Assembly (NCBI RefSeq): GCF_965118635.1
Contig: NZ_CBCPHV010000002.1
Coordinates: 310,001 to 374,000 of the forward strand
DNA: 64,000 nucleotides
Origin: Empedobacter brevis_A
GTDB taxonomy: Bacteria > Bacteroidota > Bacteroidia > Flavobacteriales > Weeksellaceae
Direction: 5' to 3'
Under the pieces are notes generated by a model, which did not search any database, was not told where the DNA came from, and saw nothing but the letters and a program-made list of their open reading frames with translations. Made by a program: the position numbers and the translations under genes. Below are positions 28,415 to 36,725 of this stretch, in pieces; within the stretch, counting starts at the first letter, position 1, and each line of letters begins with the position of its first letter.

Positions 28415-28441
28415 CAAAAGTAAGCGATGTTATTAAATCAA
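28415..28441 (-). promoter_or_regulatory. Candidate promoter of the sensor kinase gene
   Basis: Minus strand TTTG/TTG (about 28441-28439), 16-bp spacer, TACTTTTG (28422-28415) followed by C. It supports the TTG start at 28400 with a very short leader. Confidence 0.5.
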
Positions 28442-28530
28442 AAAAATGAAATAATTTTTTATCTAATCAATTCATTTTGTTTATAATATACTTTATTGAA
28501 AATTTATAAAAAAAACAACATTCCTCCTAT

Positions 28531-28636
28531 TTTAGTTCGAGTTTTCTTCGGAGATTCTTCGAGAAAATCCCCATTTTTCCAGTAGTTTGTCGAAGAGTTC
28601 TCGAAGGAAGGTCGAACAATGGTCGAACAAACTAAA
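28531..28636. repeat. TTCGA-rich inverted-repeat element
   Basis: Bounded by TTTAGTT (28531-28537) and its complement AACTAAA (28630-28636). Inner arms TTCTTCGAGAA (28555-28565) and TTCTCGAAGGA (28598-28608) pair at 10 of 11 positions. GTCGAACAA occurs twice 11 bp apart at the right side. Higher GC than its surroundings. It looks like a dispersed repeat of the kind found between genes in Flavobacteriia. Confidence 0.55.
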
Positions 28637-28733
28637 AATCAACCAAAAATATAATTCCACTCAATCTATTATGAATAAAGGCTTAGAGATGATTTGAAAT
28701 TAACTTATTACTATAGTTGTTTAAAATTATCAA

Positions 28734-28783
28734 GGACAGATATGGACAGAAGTGGACAAATGTGGACAAACACGGACAGAAAA
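28734..28783. repeat. Five tandem 10-bp units starting GGACA
   Basis: GGACAGATAT, GGACAGAAGT, GGACAAATGT, GGACAAACAC and GGACAGAAAA follow each other without gaps at 28734, 28744, 28754, 28764 and 28774. GGACA is invariant and the next base is A or G; the rest varies. The period equals about one turn of DNA. Confidence 0.8.
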
Positions 28784-28873
28784 TTCAATTTTTGTATTTG
28801 ATATGTAATAACTTACTATATTTATTCTCCGTAACCAAAAAACTTATAATGATGACAATTTCCAAAAAAATAT

Positions 28874-28935
28874 TAACCATATAGCTACATCTTCTTTAAC
28901 AGGCAAAGCTCTTATTTTATGCAACTATATGGTTA
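28874..28935. terminator. Possible bidirectional terminator with a long loop
   Basis: TAACCATATAG (28874-28884) and CTATATGGTTA (28925-28935), preceded by an A-run and followed by a T-run, with a 40-nt loop. It lies downstream of the SnoaL-like gene on the minus strand. Confidence 0.4.
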
Positions 28936-28997
28936 TTTTTTTATTTAGATCAGGAAGATCTAAATCTAGCGAAACGATAATTCTATTGAATTATTCA

Positions 28998-29477
28998 CTA
29001 AAACATTGGATGCTCATTCGCAGCTTCTTTCGGAACATCTTGTTGCACATCCCAATGTTCAACTATTTTTCCATCTTTCAATCGAAAAATATCAATTACA
29101 GATTTTAAGGAACCATCTGGATTTATATCTTTCACATGCAAGAAAACTAAATCACCTTCTGCAGCAATGTGTTGAACATCTATTTTAGTTTTTGGAGCTC
29201 CTTTAAACCAACTTTCTGCAGCTTTTTTAAATGCAGCTGCACCATCTGCAACTTCAGGATTGTGTTGTATATATTCTGTCGCAATATACTTGTCAACCGC
29301 TGTTAAATCTTTATCACCAAACATTTGTTGGTAGAAATCGAGTACAACTTTTTTATTGGATTCAATTTCTGAATTTGTGCTTGTTTGGTTTGTTTCTGTT
29401 TTATTTGTACAACTTATTAGCTGTGTTGATAATAAAATTGTTGAACCAATTATAATTGGGATAATAAACTTTTTCAT
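28998..29477 (-). CDS. SnoaL-like (NTF2 fold) lipoprotein
   Basis: 159 residues. Lipoprotein signal peptide with lipobox LISC (Cys about 23). The mature domain (about 42-155) matches the SnoaL/NTF2 fold: VVLDFYQQMFGDKDLTAVDKYI, YIQHNPEVADGAAAFKK, and IDIFRLKDGKIVEHWDVQQ. Family members bind or isomerise small hydrophobic ligands; the role is unknown here. Start ATG 29477. Confidence 0.8.
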   Translation of the reverse strand: MKKFIIPIIIGSTILLSTQLISCTNKTETNQTSTNSEIESNKKVVLDFYQQMFGDKDLTAVDKYIATEYIQHNPEVADGAAAFKKAAESWFKGAPKTKIDVQHIAAEGDLVFLHVKDINPDGSLKSVIDIFRLKDGKIVEHWDVQQDVPKEAANEHPMF

Positions 29478-29524
29478 TCGTATTGTATTTGAAAATGAAT
29501 TATCAAAAATCTTTCCGAATTATA

Positions 29525-29917
29525 TTATTCTGCTTTTTCTTTTTGGGTGAATAAATGCGAAATAATTTCTAATTTATCTTTTTTGAATAAACTCAAATTA
29601 TCAATAAAAAATGGTGTGAAATGAAAAGTATGTTGATCTATAATGCCGAATTCTTTTCTATTTGATTCATAGATAACAATTCCTGTACGTAAAAATGGTT
29701 TCGTAGATATTTTGTATAATACAATATCATTTGTAAATAAACGTCGGTTGCGTTTATCAAAAACTGGTATTCCAATATCTATCGTATCAAATTGAAGTGG
29801 GGTTTTGAGCCAAGAAAATTCATTATATCCTTTGAAAAAAGTTTCACCATTTTCTTCTTTTGCAAAACCTTCTACCTTACTTTTATTTCTTAATCGATAA
29901 TACACAGCCGTTTTCAT
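29525..29917 (-). CDS. Hypothetical protein, 130 residues
   Basis: From the ATG at 29917 (MKTAVYYRLRNK); a TTG at 29932 would add five residues. Soluble, mostly beta. The centre (IGIPVFDKRNRRLFTNDIVLYKI) recalls the small beta-barrel YopX-like family (D-x-x-G-x-x-I-x-x-x-D-I-V), but I would not assert homology. Located between the SnoaL-like gene and the divergent methyltransferase. Confidence 0.5.
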   Translation of the reverse strand: MKTAVYYRLRNKSKVEGFAKEENGETFFKGYNEFSWLKTPLQFDTIDIGIPVFDKRNRRLFTNDIVLYKISTKPFLRTGIVIYESNRKEFGIIDQHTFHFTPFFIDNLSLFKKDKLEIISHLFTQKEKAE

Positions 29918-30007
29918 CTGGCAAATTTGCAATAAAAAATTTTAAAATAGAAACGAACAATATTAAAAATAGATGTTTAAATTTATCCTCTGAAAATAAT
30001 AGAAATA

Positions 30008-30541
30008 ATGTACAAAGTTTATCCGCAGAAGAGATACAATGAAACCTTAGCTTTACTAAAAAAGTTTGCTTCACCTTCTGATAAAATTCTTGATTTAGGC
30101 GTTAAAAATCCTTTTACAGATGTAATGCTAGAAAATGGTTATAATGTAAATAATACGAACGGTGACGATTTAGACTACTATTATAAGGATTTACAAAATT
30201 ATGATGCTAATTTTGTGACAGCTTTAGAAATATTAGAACATTTGGTAAATCCTATGGAGGTTTTGCGCAATTTGCCTGGAGATAAATTATTAGCTTCAAT
30301 TCCTATGCGTTTGTGGTTCTCGCCTGCTTATAGAAATCAAAATGATGCGCGAGATGTACATTACCACGAATTTGAGGATTGGCAATTTGATATGTTAATG
30401 GAAAAAGCTGGATGGCATGTAATCCATCGTCACAAATGGACACATCCGTCGAACAAATTAGGAATAAGACCTTTATTAAGAAGAATTACACCAAGATATT
30501 ATGCTGTCTACGCAGAACGAAAAAAAGACTTTGCTTACTAA
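30008..30541 (+). CDS. Class I SAM-dependent methyltransferase-like protein
   Basis: 177 residues. ILDLGVKNPFTDVMLENGY (about 27-45) stands where motif I of class I methyltransferases lies, though the glycine loop is reduced; TALEILEHLVNPMEVLRNL (about 73-91) is a typical post-motif region, and the C-terminus YYAVYAERK is the final beta strand. Target unknown. Its 3' end overlaps the glycosyltransferase gene by 41 bp, so the two are co-transcribed. Confidence 0.75.
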   Translation: MYKVYPQKRYNETLALLKKFASPSDKILDLGVKNPFTDVMLENGYNVNNTNGDDLDYYYKDLQNYDANFVTALEILEHLVNPMEVLRNLPGDKLLASIPMRLWFSPAYRNQNDARDVHYHEFEDWQFDMLMEKAGWHVIHRHKWTHPSNKLGIRPLLRRITPRYYAVYAERKKDFAY

Positions 30542-31388
30542 ATATTCTATTGTTATACCGGCGCATAACGAGGAAGAATTTATTGCGATCACGCTAAATT
30601 CTCTCGTTAATCAAACAGTTTTACCTTATGAAGTGATTGTTGTGAATGATCATTCAACAGATAAAACACAACAAATTGTAGAAGAATTTGCGACAAAATA
30701 TCCTTTTATAAAATTAAGAAATATCTTGTCCAAAGGAGAACATCAACCTGGAAGTAAAGTGATTCAAGCTTTTCTAAAAGGGTATGAAATCATTCAGCCT
30801 AATTATGATATTATTGTTAAATTAGATGCAGATTTAGATATTCCTTCTAACTATTTCGAAACTATTTTGCATCATTTTAATGAAGATGATAACATTGCAA
30901 TGGTTGGTGGATTTGCTTATATAAAGAAGGATGAGAAATGGATTTTAGAAAACCTAACCGATAAAGATCATATTCGTGGCGCTTTTAAAGCTTATCGAAA
31001 AGATTGTTACGAAAAAATTGGAGGACTTCGTCCGCATATGGGTTGGGACACTGTAGATGAATTGCTTTGCAAATATTATGGTTGGAAGGTTATAACAGAT
31101 GAATCTTTGCATGTAAAACATTTAAAACCTACTGGAGCGAGTTATAATAAATCGGCACTTTATAAACAAGGAACTGCATATTATGCTTTGGGATACGGAT
31201 TTTGGATTACATTGATTGCTGGTACAAAATTAGCTTTAAGAAAAAAGAAACCTGCTTATATTCTGTATTATTTAAAAGGTTTTTTTGAAGCAAAATCTAA
31301 TGGAACTAAAAAAATGGTGAATCGAGATCAAGAAAAATTTATCAGAAATTATCGATGGTCTAAGATGAAACAAAAAATAAAAGGTTAA
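30501..31388 (+). CDS. Glycosyltransferase family 2
   Basis: 295 residues. GT-A fold: YSIVIPAHNEEEFIAITLNSL (about 15-35), VIVVNDHSTDKT (about 44-55), KLDADLDIP with the D-x-D metal site (about 96), and GGLRPHMGWDTVDELLCKYYG (about 172-192). Inverting nucleotide-sugar transferase, product unknown. The preceding methyltransferase overlap and the paralogous exported proteins that follow suggest a small surface-glycan or envelope cluster, which is inference. Confidence 0.85.
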   Translation: MLSTQNEKKTLLTKYSIVIPAHNEEEFIAITLNSLVNQTVLPYEVIVVNDHSTDKTQQIVEEFATKYPFIKLRNILSKGEHQPGSKVIQAFLKGYEIIQPNYDIIVKLDADLDIPSNYFETILHHFNEDDNIAMVGGFAYIKKDEKWILENLTDKDHIRGAFKAYRKDCYEKIGGLRPHMGWDTVDELLCKYYGWKVITDESLHVKHLKPTGASYNKSALYKQGTAYYALGYGFWITLIAGTKLALRKKKPAYILYYLKGFFEAKSNGTKKMVNRDQEKFIRNYRWSKMKQKIKG

Positions 31389-31396
31389 ATTTGAAA

Positions 31397-32161
31397 ATGC
31401 GTTATTGGTTTACATATATTCTTGCGACTATTCCTCTTATCGGTTTTGCTCAAAACAAACTGATTACAGGATCTGTAGTTGTTGATGAAGGAGACGGTTA
31501 TTTTACAGCAGTTTCTGACGTACGCATAGAAAACCTAAAATCTGAAAGTAAAACTTACACAAGTTCCTCAGGCTATTATTCAATTCAAGCAAACATAGGC
31601 GATACAATATTATTTGAAGCAGATTTCTTAATTCCTAGAAAGATTGTTGTCAATCAAAATATATATAACAAAGGCTTTTTACAGGCTCATTTAGATATAG
31701 AAACCATAGAATTGGGAACAGCAACTATTGGAAAAGGACCTTTGCAACCAAAATATCATCGTGATGATAAAACCGATTTGTACAACAAAATAGGATTAGA
31801 TCAGCGTTTACGAGATTTAGAACCAAAGAGAGATATTGCAAAGTTCAAACCATTAGATGTTCTAAATCCTGTAAGATTAATTGGTCATATGAACGGATTT
31901 TATCGCGATCAACGTAGAGTTCGAAATTATGAAAACAAGTTTTCTCTTATTCAAGAAGTAAAGAATTATTATCCAATTGACTTTTATACAAAACAATTAG
32001 AAATTCCTGAATATAAAATTGAAGAATTTCTATATTATGTAAATGCTCGTTATCCGCTTCAAGATAAAGTTTTAAGTAGACAATTTGGTACAATAATGAT
32101 TGATTTAGAATCCTATGCGAAAGATTATTTGAATGAATTGAATCAAAATAAAACGCAATAA
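31397..32161 (+). CDS. Exported protein with carboxypeptidase-regulatory-like domain (paralogue A)
   Basis: 254 residues from the ATG at 31397; TTG at 31391 is a possible earlier start. Signal peptide ends about IGFAQ (residue 19). Residues about 20-100 form a CarboxypepD_reg-like beta-sandwich (NKLITGSVVVDEGDGYFTAV, then SSGYYSIQANIGDTILFEAD). The remainder is helical and charged, with NYENKFSLIQEVKNYYP. It is clearly related to the next gene. Similar proteins in Flavobacteriia have no known role. It follows the glycosyltransferase by 8 bp. Confidence 0.72.
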   Translation: MRYWFTYILATIPLIGFAQNKLITGSVVVDEGDGYFTAVSDVRIENLKSESKTYTSSSGYYSIQANIGDTILFEADFLIPRKIVVNQNIYNKGFLQAHLDIETIELGTATIGKGPLQPKYHRDDKTDLYNKIGLDQRLRDLEPKRDIAKFKPLDVLNPVRLIGHMNGFYRDQRRVRNYENKFSLIQEVKNYYPIDFYTKQLEIPEYKIEEFLYYVNARYPLQDKVLSRQFGTIMIDLESYAKDYLNELNQNKTQ

Positions 32162-32205
32162 TTCTTAATGAATTTTTAAAATTTCATCAATAAACGTTAA
32201 CTAAA

Positions 32206-32235
32206 TTGATGCTAATTTATTAAGCGTTATCTTCG
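32206..32235 (+). promoter_or_regulatory. Candidate promoter of the 32268 gene
   Basis: TTG (32206-32208), 19-bp spacer, TATCTTCG (32228-32235), seven of eight matches to TAnnTTTG counting the free positions. Confidence 0.4.
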
Positions 32236-32267
32236 TAAAAGTAATTAAACGTATTAAGCACGAACAA

Positions 32268-33092
32268 TTGAAATCACTATTTACCATTCTAATATTGCTA
32301 TTATCACATTTCATTTTTGCACAAGAAAAATGGATTCAGGGAAACATTATTATTGACGATTCTGAAGATACAGCAGAAGGAGTTTATGTCACAAATCTGA
32401 GAACAAATCATACAACGATTTCTAATTTCACAGGAACTTTTCTTATTCAAGCAAAAGTAAATGATACATTGAAAATACAATCTGATTGGTACGAAAATCG
32501 ATTAATTATCTTAAGACCAAATTTGTTCAATAAACAAACAATTGTTGTGCATTTGGCTGTGCAAACTATTCAGTTGAATACAGCGTTTATTGGTCCAAAA
32601 TTAACTGGAATTTTAGAAAAAGATGTAAAAAATGGTAAAAAGACAGATGTGATTACAAAGCTTTATAAAAGTCTTGGTGTTAATCCTGATATCAAGCCAA
32701 TAAAAGATACATCTTCTTTAAAAACTGGTTTGCTTAGTGGCGATATTACTTTAACACGATTGGATATCGGTCGACTATATGATGTTTTTTCTGGCAAAGC
32801 AAAACAACGAAAAGCGCTGATCGATTATGAAAATAGATATGATGAAATAACAAAAATTAAAAATTATTTCGGAGAAAGTTATTTTACAAATGATTTAAAA
32901 ATTCCAAAATTTAAAATCAGAGATTTCATTGAAAATGCATTAACCAATACAGAAACTAAAATAGAATTGAATGATGTTAATTATTTTAAATTGCTTCAAC
33001 TTTTCAATTCTTACAGTAAAATATACCTCGATTATTTATATGGAAAAGTCCCAAATAATACGAATTTTATAAAAAAGGATACAATAAATTAA
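32268..33092 (+). CDS. Exported protein with carboxypeptidase-regulatory-like domain (paralogue B, TTG start)
   Basis: 274 residues. Opens at TTG, the only codon that gives a complete signal peptide (KSLFTILILLLSHFIFAQ). It repeats the architecture of paralogue A: WIQGNIIIDDSEDTAEGVYV, the FTGTFLIQAKVNDTLKIQSD turn, IQLNTAFIGP where A has IELGTATIGKGP, and a helical tail with DYENRYDEITKIKNYFGE where A has NYENKFSLIQEVKNYYP. A tandem duplication is evident. Function unknown; probably periplasmic or outer-membrane associated. Confidence 0.72.
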   Translation: MKSLFTILILLLSHFIFAQEKWIQGNIIIDDSEDTAEGVYVTNLRTNHTTISNFTGTFLIQAKVNDTLKIQSDWYENRLIILRPNLFNKQTIVVHLAVQTIQLNTAFIGPKLTGILEKDVKNGKKTDVITKLYKSLGVNPDIKPIKDTSSLKTGLLSGDITLTRLDIGRLYDVFSGKAKQRKALIDYENRYDEITKIKNYFGESYFTNDLKIPKFKIRDFIENALTNTETKIELNDVNYFKLLQLFNSYSKIYLDYLYGKVPNNTNFIKKDTIN

Positions 33093-33094
33093 CG

Positions 33095-33126
33095 AAGAAG
33101 AGCTTGATAATTAAGCTCTTCTTTTG
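33095..33126 (+). terminator. Intrinsic terminator after paralogue B
   Basis: AAGAAGAGCTT (33095-33105) and AAGCTCTTCTT (33113-33123), then T. Confidence 0.75.
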
Positions 33127-33165
33127 ATTTATAATCATTCGTTTCAAAAATTATAACTTATAATT

Positions 33166-33173
33166 TACCTTTG
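33166..33173 (+). promoter_or_regulatory. Candidate -7 element for the pseudouridine synthase gene
   Basis: TACCTTTG followed by C, a full TAnnTTTG match, 20 bp before the ATG. Confidence 0.5.
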
Positions 33174-33193
33174 CATCGATTTTAAAGAAAAAG

Positions 33194-34876
33194 ATGTCGA
33201 ATTACTTTCAATATTTTAAACAACCAATTACAGCAATCGAACTTCCCAAAAAGTTTGATTATCCATTTTATTATGAACCAACAGAAATTGCGAAACAAGC
33301 ATGCAAAGAGTTGCAAGAATATTTGGAAAATCAAACCGATTTTGAGCATAATTTTGGTTTAGAAAATAACAACTCCACTACTCCAATTGGTAAAATGTTT
33401 GGCGTTTTAGTTGTTCGAAATAATATTGGAGAAATTGGATATTTAGCTGCTGTTTCTGGAAAATTAGCTAATACAAATCAGCATAAGATTTTTGTTCCTC
33501 CTGTTTTTGATATGTTGAACAAGAACGGTTTTTTCTTAGAACAAGAAGAACGATTGAATGAAATTAACCGCATTTTAGAAACGTTGGAAACTGACTCGAT
33601 TTATATTCAACTTAAGAATGATTTACAACAATTTGAAATCAATTCTAAAGTGAAAATAGAAGAAGGAAAACAACTTTTAAAATCAAATAAAAAAGATAGA
33701 AAAGTTCAAAGAGAATCGATTTCTTCGACAATGACAAAGGAAGAAATTGAATTTTTTGAAGCAGATTTAATCAAACAAAGTTTACGCGATAAATATGAAT
33801 TTAGAGTGTTAAACGAAAAATTAGCTGCTGAAAAAGAGATTCTATTAAACAAAATAAATACTTTCGAAACTGAAATTAATTCATTAAAAGAAGAACGAAA
33901 AATAAAATCGAATCAACTTCAAAATCAATTGTTTAATCAATATCAGTTCTTGAATAGGTTTAAGCAAGAAAAAGGATTATTAGAGATTTTTTCTACAACA
34001 TCATTTCAACAACCACCCGCTGCTGCAGGAGAATGCGCTGCGCCTAAATTATTACAATATGCTTTTCAGAATGATTTAGAACCAATTTGTATGGCAGAAT
34101 TTTGGTGGGGAGATTCTCCTAAATCCGAAGTTAGAAAACATGGTCAATTTTATCCTGCTTGTACAGGAAAATGTGAACCAATATTAGGTCATATGTTACA
34201 AGGAATTGAGTTGAATGAAAATTTGCTTTTGAAACAAAATTCACAAGTCGAGGAATTAGAAATCTTATATCAAGATGATGATTTGGTTGTGATTAATAAG
34301 CCAGAAGAATTTCTTTCTGTTCCTGGAATTGAAATTAAAGATTCGGTTTATCTCAGAATAAAACATCAATTTCCTAATGCAACTGGTCCGATTATCGTGC
34401 ATCGTTTGGATATGTCAACTTCCGGAATTCTTGTTTTGGCTTTGAATAAAGAAAGTCATAAAATACTTCAACAACAGTTTATCAAACGTCAAGTTAAGAA
34501 ACGTTATGTTGCGCTTTTAGATGGAAATATTGAGAACGATAATGGCTTTATAGATTTGCCTTTGCGTGTTGATTTAGATGATAGACCAAGACAAATGGTT
34601 TGTGATGAACATGGAAAAACTGCGCAAACAATTTATGAAGTAATTCGAAGAAAAGAGAATAAAACGTTGATTTATTTTTATCCAATTACAGGACGTACAC
34701 ATCAATTGCGTATGCATGCTTCGCATCGTTTAGGATTAAATGCGCCAATTATTGGCGATGATTTGTATGGAACTAAAGCGAATCGTTTACATTTACATGC
34801 TGAATCTTTAGAATTTACACATCCTAAGACGAAAGAATTGATGAAATTTCAGGTAGATCCAAATTTTAATCTCTAA
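33194..34876 (+). CDS. RluA-family pseudouridine synthase with long N-terminal extension
   Basis: 560 residues. The C-terminal 210 residues (about 350-560) are an RluA/RsuA-fold synthase: LYQDDDLVVINKPEEFLSVPG, the catalytic Asp in IVHRLDMSTSGILVLAL (about Asp 403), and TGRTHQLRMHASHRLG. The N-terminal 350 residues contain a coiled coil (about 110-260) and a conserved PPAAAGECAAPKLLQYAF / GQFYPACTGKCEPILGHML segment with cysteines, a domain found in a longer RluA subgroup. RNA target (23S rRNA or tRNA) cannot be told. Co-transcribed with the small gene that follows. Confidence 0.85.
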   Translation: MSNYFQYFKQPITAIELPKKFDYPFYYEPTEIAKQACKELQEYLENQTDFEHNFGLENNNSTTPIGKMFGVLVVRNNIGEIGYLAAVSGKLANTNQHKIFVPPVFDMLNKNGFFLEQEERLNEINRILETLETDSIYIQLKNDLQQFEINSKVKIEEGKQLLKSNKKDRKVQRESISSTMTKEEIEFFEADLIKQSLRDKYEFRVLNEKLAAEKEILLNKINTFETEINSLKEERKIKSNQLQNQLFNQYQFLNRFKQEKGLLEIFSTTSFQQPPAAAGECAAPKLLQYAFQNDLEPICMAEFWWGDSPKSEVRKHGQFYPACTGKCEPILGHMLQGIELNENLLLKQNSQVEELEILYQDDDLVVINKPEEFLSVPGIEIKDSVYLRIKHQFPNATGPIIVHRLDMSTSGILVLALNKESHKILQQQFIKRQVKKRYVALLDGNIENDNGFIDLPLRVDLDDRPRQMVCDEHGKTAQTIYEVIRRKENKTLIYFYPITGRTHQLRMHASHRLGLNAPIIGDDLYGTKANRLHLHAESLEFTHPKTKELMKFQVDPNFNL

Positions 34877-34897
34877 TTTTGCGAAAGAATACAAAGA

Positions 34898-35248
34898 ATG
34901 GAAAATAAAAATTTGACAATACGAGAAGTGATTTATCGTGATATGGATACATTGATTATGGCAAAATTGCAAAATGGATCTAATATTTCGATTGATGATT
35001 TGATTGATATTTCTTCCTATTTAGCTGCGAGCTTGTTCCGCGAACGTTGGAAACAAAAAGGTGAATTGAACGAAGATGAAGTAAATATTGTTTTAGGAAA
35101 TATTGGTGATTTTTGTAATGAACATTTTGGTGAATATTTTAAACAACAAGATTTTGATAAGATTGTGAAAATATCTCAGTTATTGTTACAAAAACCTACA
35201 TTTGACAATGATTCGCAAGAATTTTTTGATGAAATATTAAAGAAATAA
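34898..35248 (+). CDS. Hypothetical protein, 116 residues
   Basis: Small acidic, all-helical soluble protein (IREVIYRDMDTLIMAKL, DISSYLAASLFRERWKQKGE). No motif recognised. 21 bp after the pseudouridine synthase stop, same operon, terminator follows. Confidence 0.6.
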   Translation: MENKNLTIREVIYRDMDTLIMAKLQNGSNISIDDLIDISSYLAASLFRERWKQKGELNEDEVNIVLGNIGDFCNEHFGEYFKQQDFDKIVKISQLLLQKPTFDNDSQEFFDEILKK

Positions 35249-35264
35249 TTTTAAGATTAATCAT

Positions 35265-35299
35265 AAAAAATACCTCTCAAAAATTGAGAGGTATTTTTT
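35265..35299. terminator. Bidirectional terminator
   Basis: 16-bp arms AAAAAATACCTCTCAA (35265-35280) and TTGAGAGGTATTTTTT (35284-35299). Serves the 34898 gene and the convergent efflux operon. Confidence 0.9.
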
Positions 35300-35316
35300 A
35301 TTAAGATTAGATTTGC

Positions 35317-36723
35317 TTATTGCCATCCACCTCCAACAGCTCGATATAATTCGACCATTGATGATAAAGATGATAATTTTGCATCAACTACATTCAACTC
35401 AGCATTCAAACCATTGTCTCTGGCTGTAATTACTTCTAAATAATTAGCCATACCATAGTTTAACAATTCTTCTGAATAAGAAATTGCTTGGTTGTATAAT
35501 TGATATTCTTTTTGTTTATATTCAGCTTTTTTCACTGCAGCATCATACGTATACAAAGCATCAGAAACCTCTTTACTTGCATTTAATATTTTGCTTTTGT
35601 AATTAATCAATGCATTTTCTTGATTAGCTAAAGCAACCTCTTTTTGAGTACGAATTTTACGTTGTTGTAATAAAGGCTGCGTTAAACCTCCAATAACTGT
35701 AGCAAATAAAGATTGCGCGTTAAACAATTTATCAATGTCAATCCCCTGAACACCTCCTGTTGCAGAAATCGTTAAAGAAGGATAAAAACTAGCATTCGCA
35801 ATATTTACATTTTCAAAAGCATTTATCAATCCAAATTCTGCAGCTTTTATATCGGGACGATTTTCCAATAATTGAGCTGGAACACCAACAGATAATTTTT
35901 CATTAATGCGTTGAGAAGCAATATTTGTACGATTAATTGATTGAGGATTTGTTCCTAAAAGAACACTCATTACATTTTCGTTCAGTTTAATACCGTTTTC
36001 AACATCAACTAATAATGATTTTACATTAAATAATTGAGCTTCTGTTTGGTTAACTGCAACCTCAGTTACATTTCCAGCTTCTTTTAAAGCTTTCGTTGTT
36101 TCTAGGCTTTGCTCGCGGTTGATTAATGTTTTATCTAAGATTCTCTTTTGCTCATCTAACGCTAATAAGTTGTAATATGCATTTGCAATAGAAGCAACAA
36201 TTTGAGTTTTAACAGCTTTGTGAGCTTCTATGGTTTGCAAATAAGTTGCAGCAGAAGCACGTTGATTACTTCTGATTTTACCCCAAATATCTGCTTCCCA
36301 GCTTAAATTTCCAGAAACTTCATATTGACTTTGACCTCTTTTTTGAATCAATGCACCAAATTGTGTATTAAGTGAGTTTTCTGTAAATGTATATTTTGGT
36401 CCAAAAGATAACGTTGGTAAATAACCTGCTTTTCCTTGCTTAGCATACGCTTCAGCAACTGCAATATTTTGCAGCGCTGAACGTATATCTAAATTATTTT
36501 GTAAACCTTGATTAATCAAAGCTTGTAATTGAGTATCTGTAAAAATTTGTTTCCAAGAAACAGTAGCGATACTTGCACTGTCTTTTGCAATCACATCTGT
36601 TCTGAAATTAGCTTCATTTAGAACTGCTTCAGGACGATGATAATCTTTTGCTACGAAACAAGATTGTACAGCAAACAAACCAGCTGCGATTAAAGTAATA
36701 TTAAATATTTTGTACTTTTTCAT
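35317..36723 (-). CDS. RND efflux outer membrane lipoprotein (TolC/OprM family)
   Basis: 468 residues. Lipoprotein signal with lipobox VQSC (Cys about 22), then two outer-membrane-factor repeats with long alpha-helical barrels (about 60-260 and 270-460; for example SWEADIWGKIRSNQRASAATYLQ and RPDIKAAEFGLINAFENVNIANASFYPSLT). It forms the exit duct of the pump encoded upstream. Third structural gene of the operon, 2 bp after the permease stop. Confidence 0.9.
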   Translation of the reverse strand: MKKYKIFNITLIAAGLFAVQSCFVAKDYHRPEAVLNEANFRTDVIAKDSASIATVSWKQIFTDTQLQALINQGLQNNLDIRSALQNIAVAEAYAKQGKAGYLPTLSFGPKYTFTENSLNTQFGALIQKRGQSQYEVSGNLSWEADIWGKIRSNQRASAATYLQTIEAHKAVKTQIVASIANAYYNLLALDEQKRILDKTLINREQSLETTKALKEAGNVTEVAVNQTEAQLFNVKSLLVDVENGIKLNENVMSVLLGTNPQSINRTNIASQRINEKLSVGVPAQLLENRPDIKAAEFGLINAFENVNIANASFYPSLTISATGGVQGIDIDKLFNAQSLFATVIGGLTQPLLQQRKIRTQKEVALANQENALINYKSKILNASKEVSDALYTYDAAVKKAEYKQKEYQLYNQAISYSEELLNYGMANYLEVITARDNGLNAELNVVDAKLSSLSSMVELYRAVGGGWQ

Positions 36724-36725
36724 TT

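Larger units (their letters stand above)
28442..28997. other. Repeat-rich intergenic region without genes
   Basis: About 555 bp with no credible coding frame on either strand. It holds an inverted-repeat element with TTCGA motifs (28531-28636), a five-unit tandem of 10 bp (28734-28783), and a hairpin with A and T runs (28874-28935). Each is listed separately. Confidence 0.7.

Noticed and set aside
28734..28783. CRISPR-like array
   Set aside because: Units are 10 bp with no spacers and no cas genes nearby.
28738..28803. Short ORF reading through the GGACA units
   Set aside because: About 20 codons, repetitive, no promoter or conserved context.
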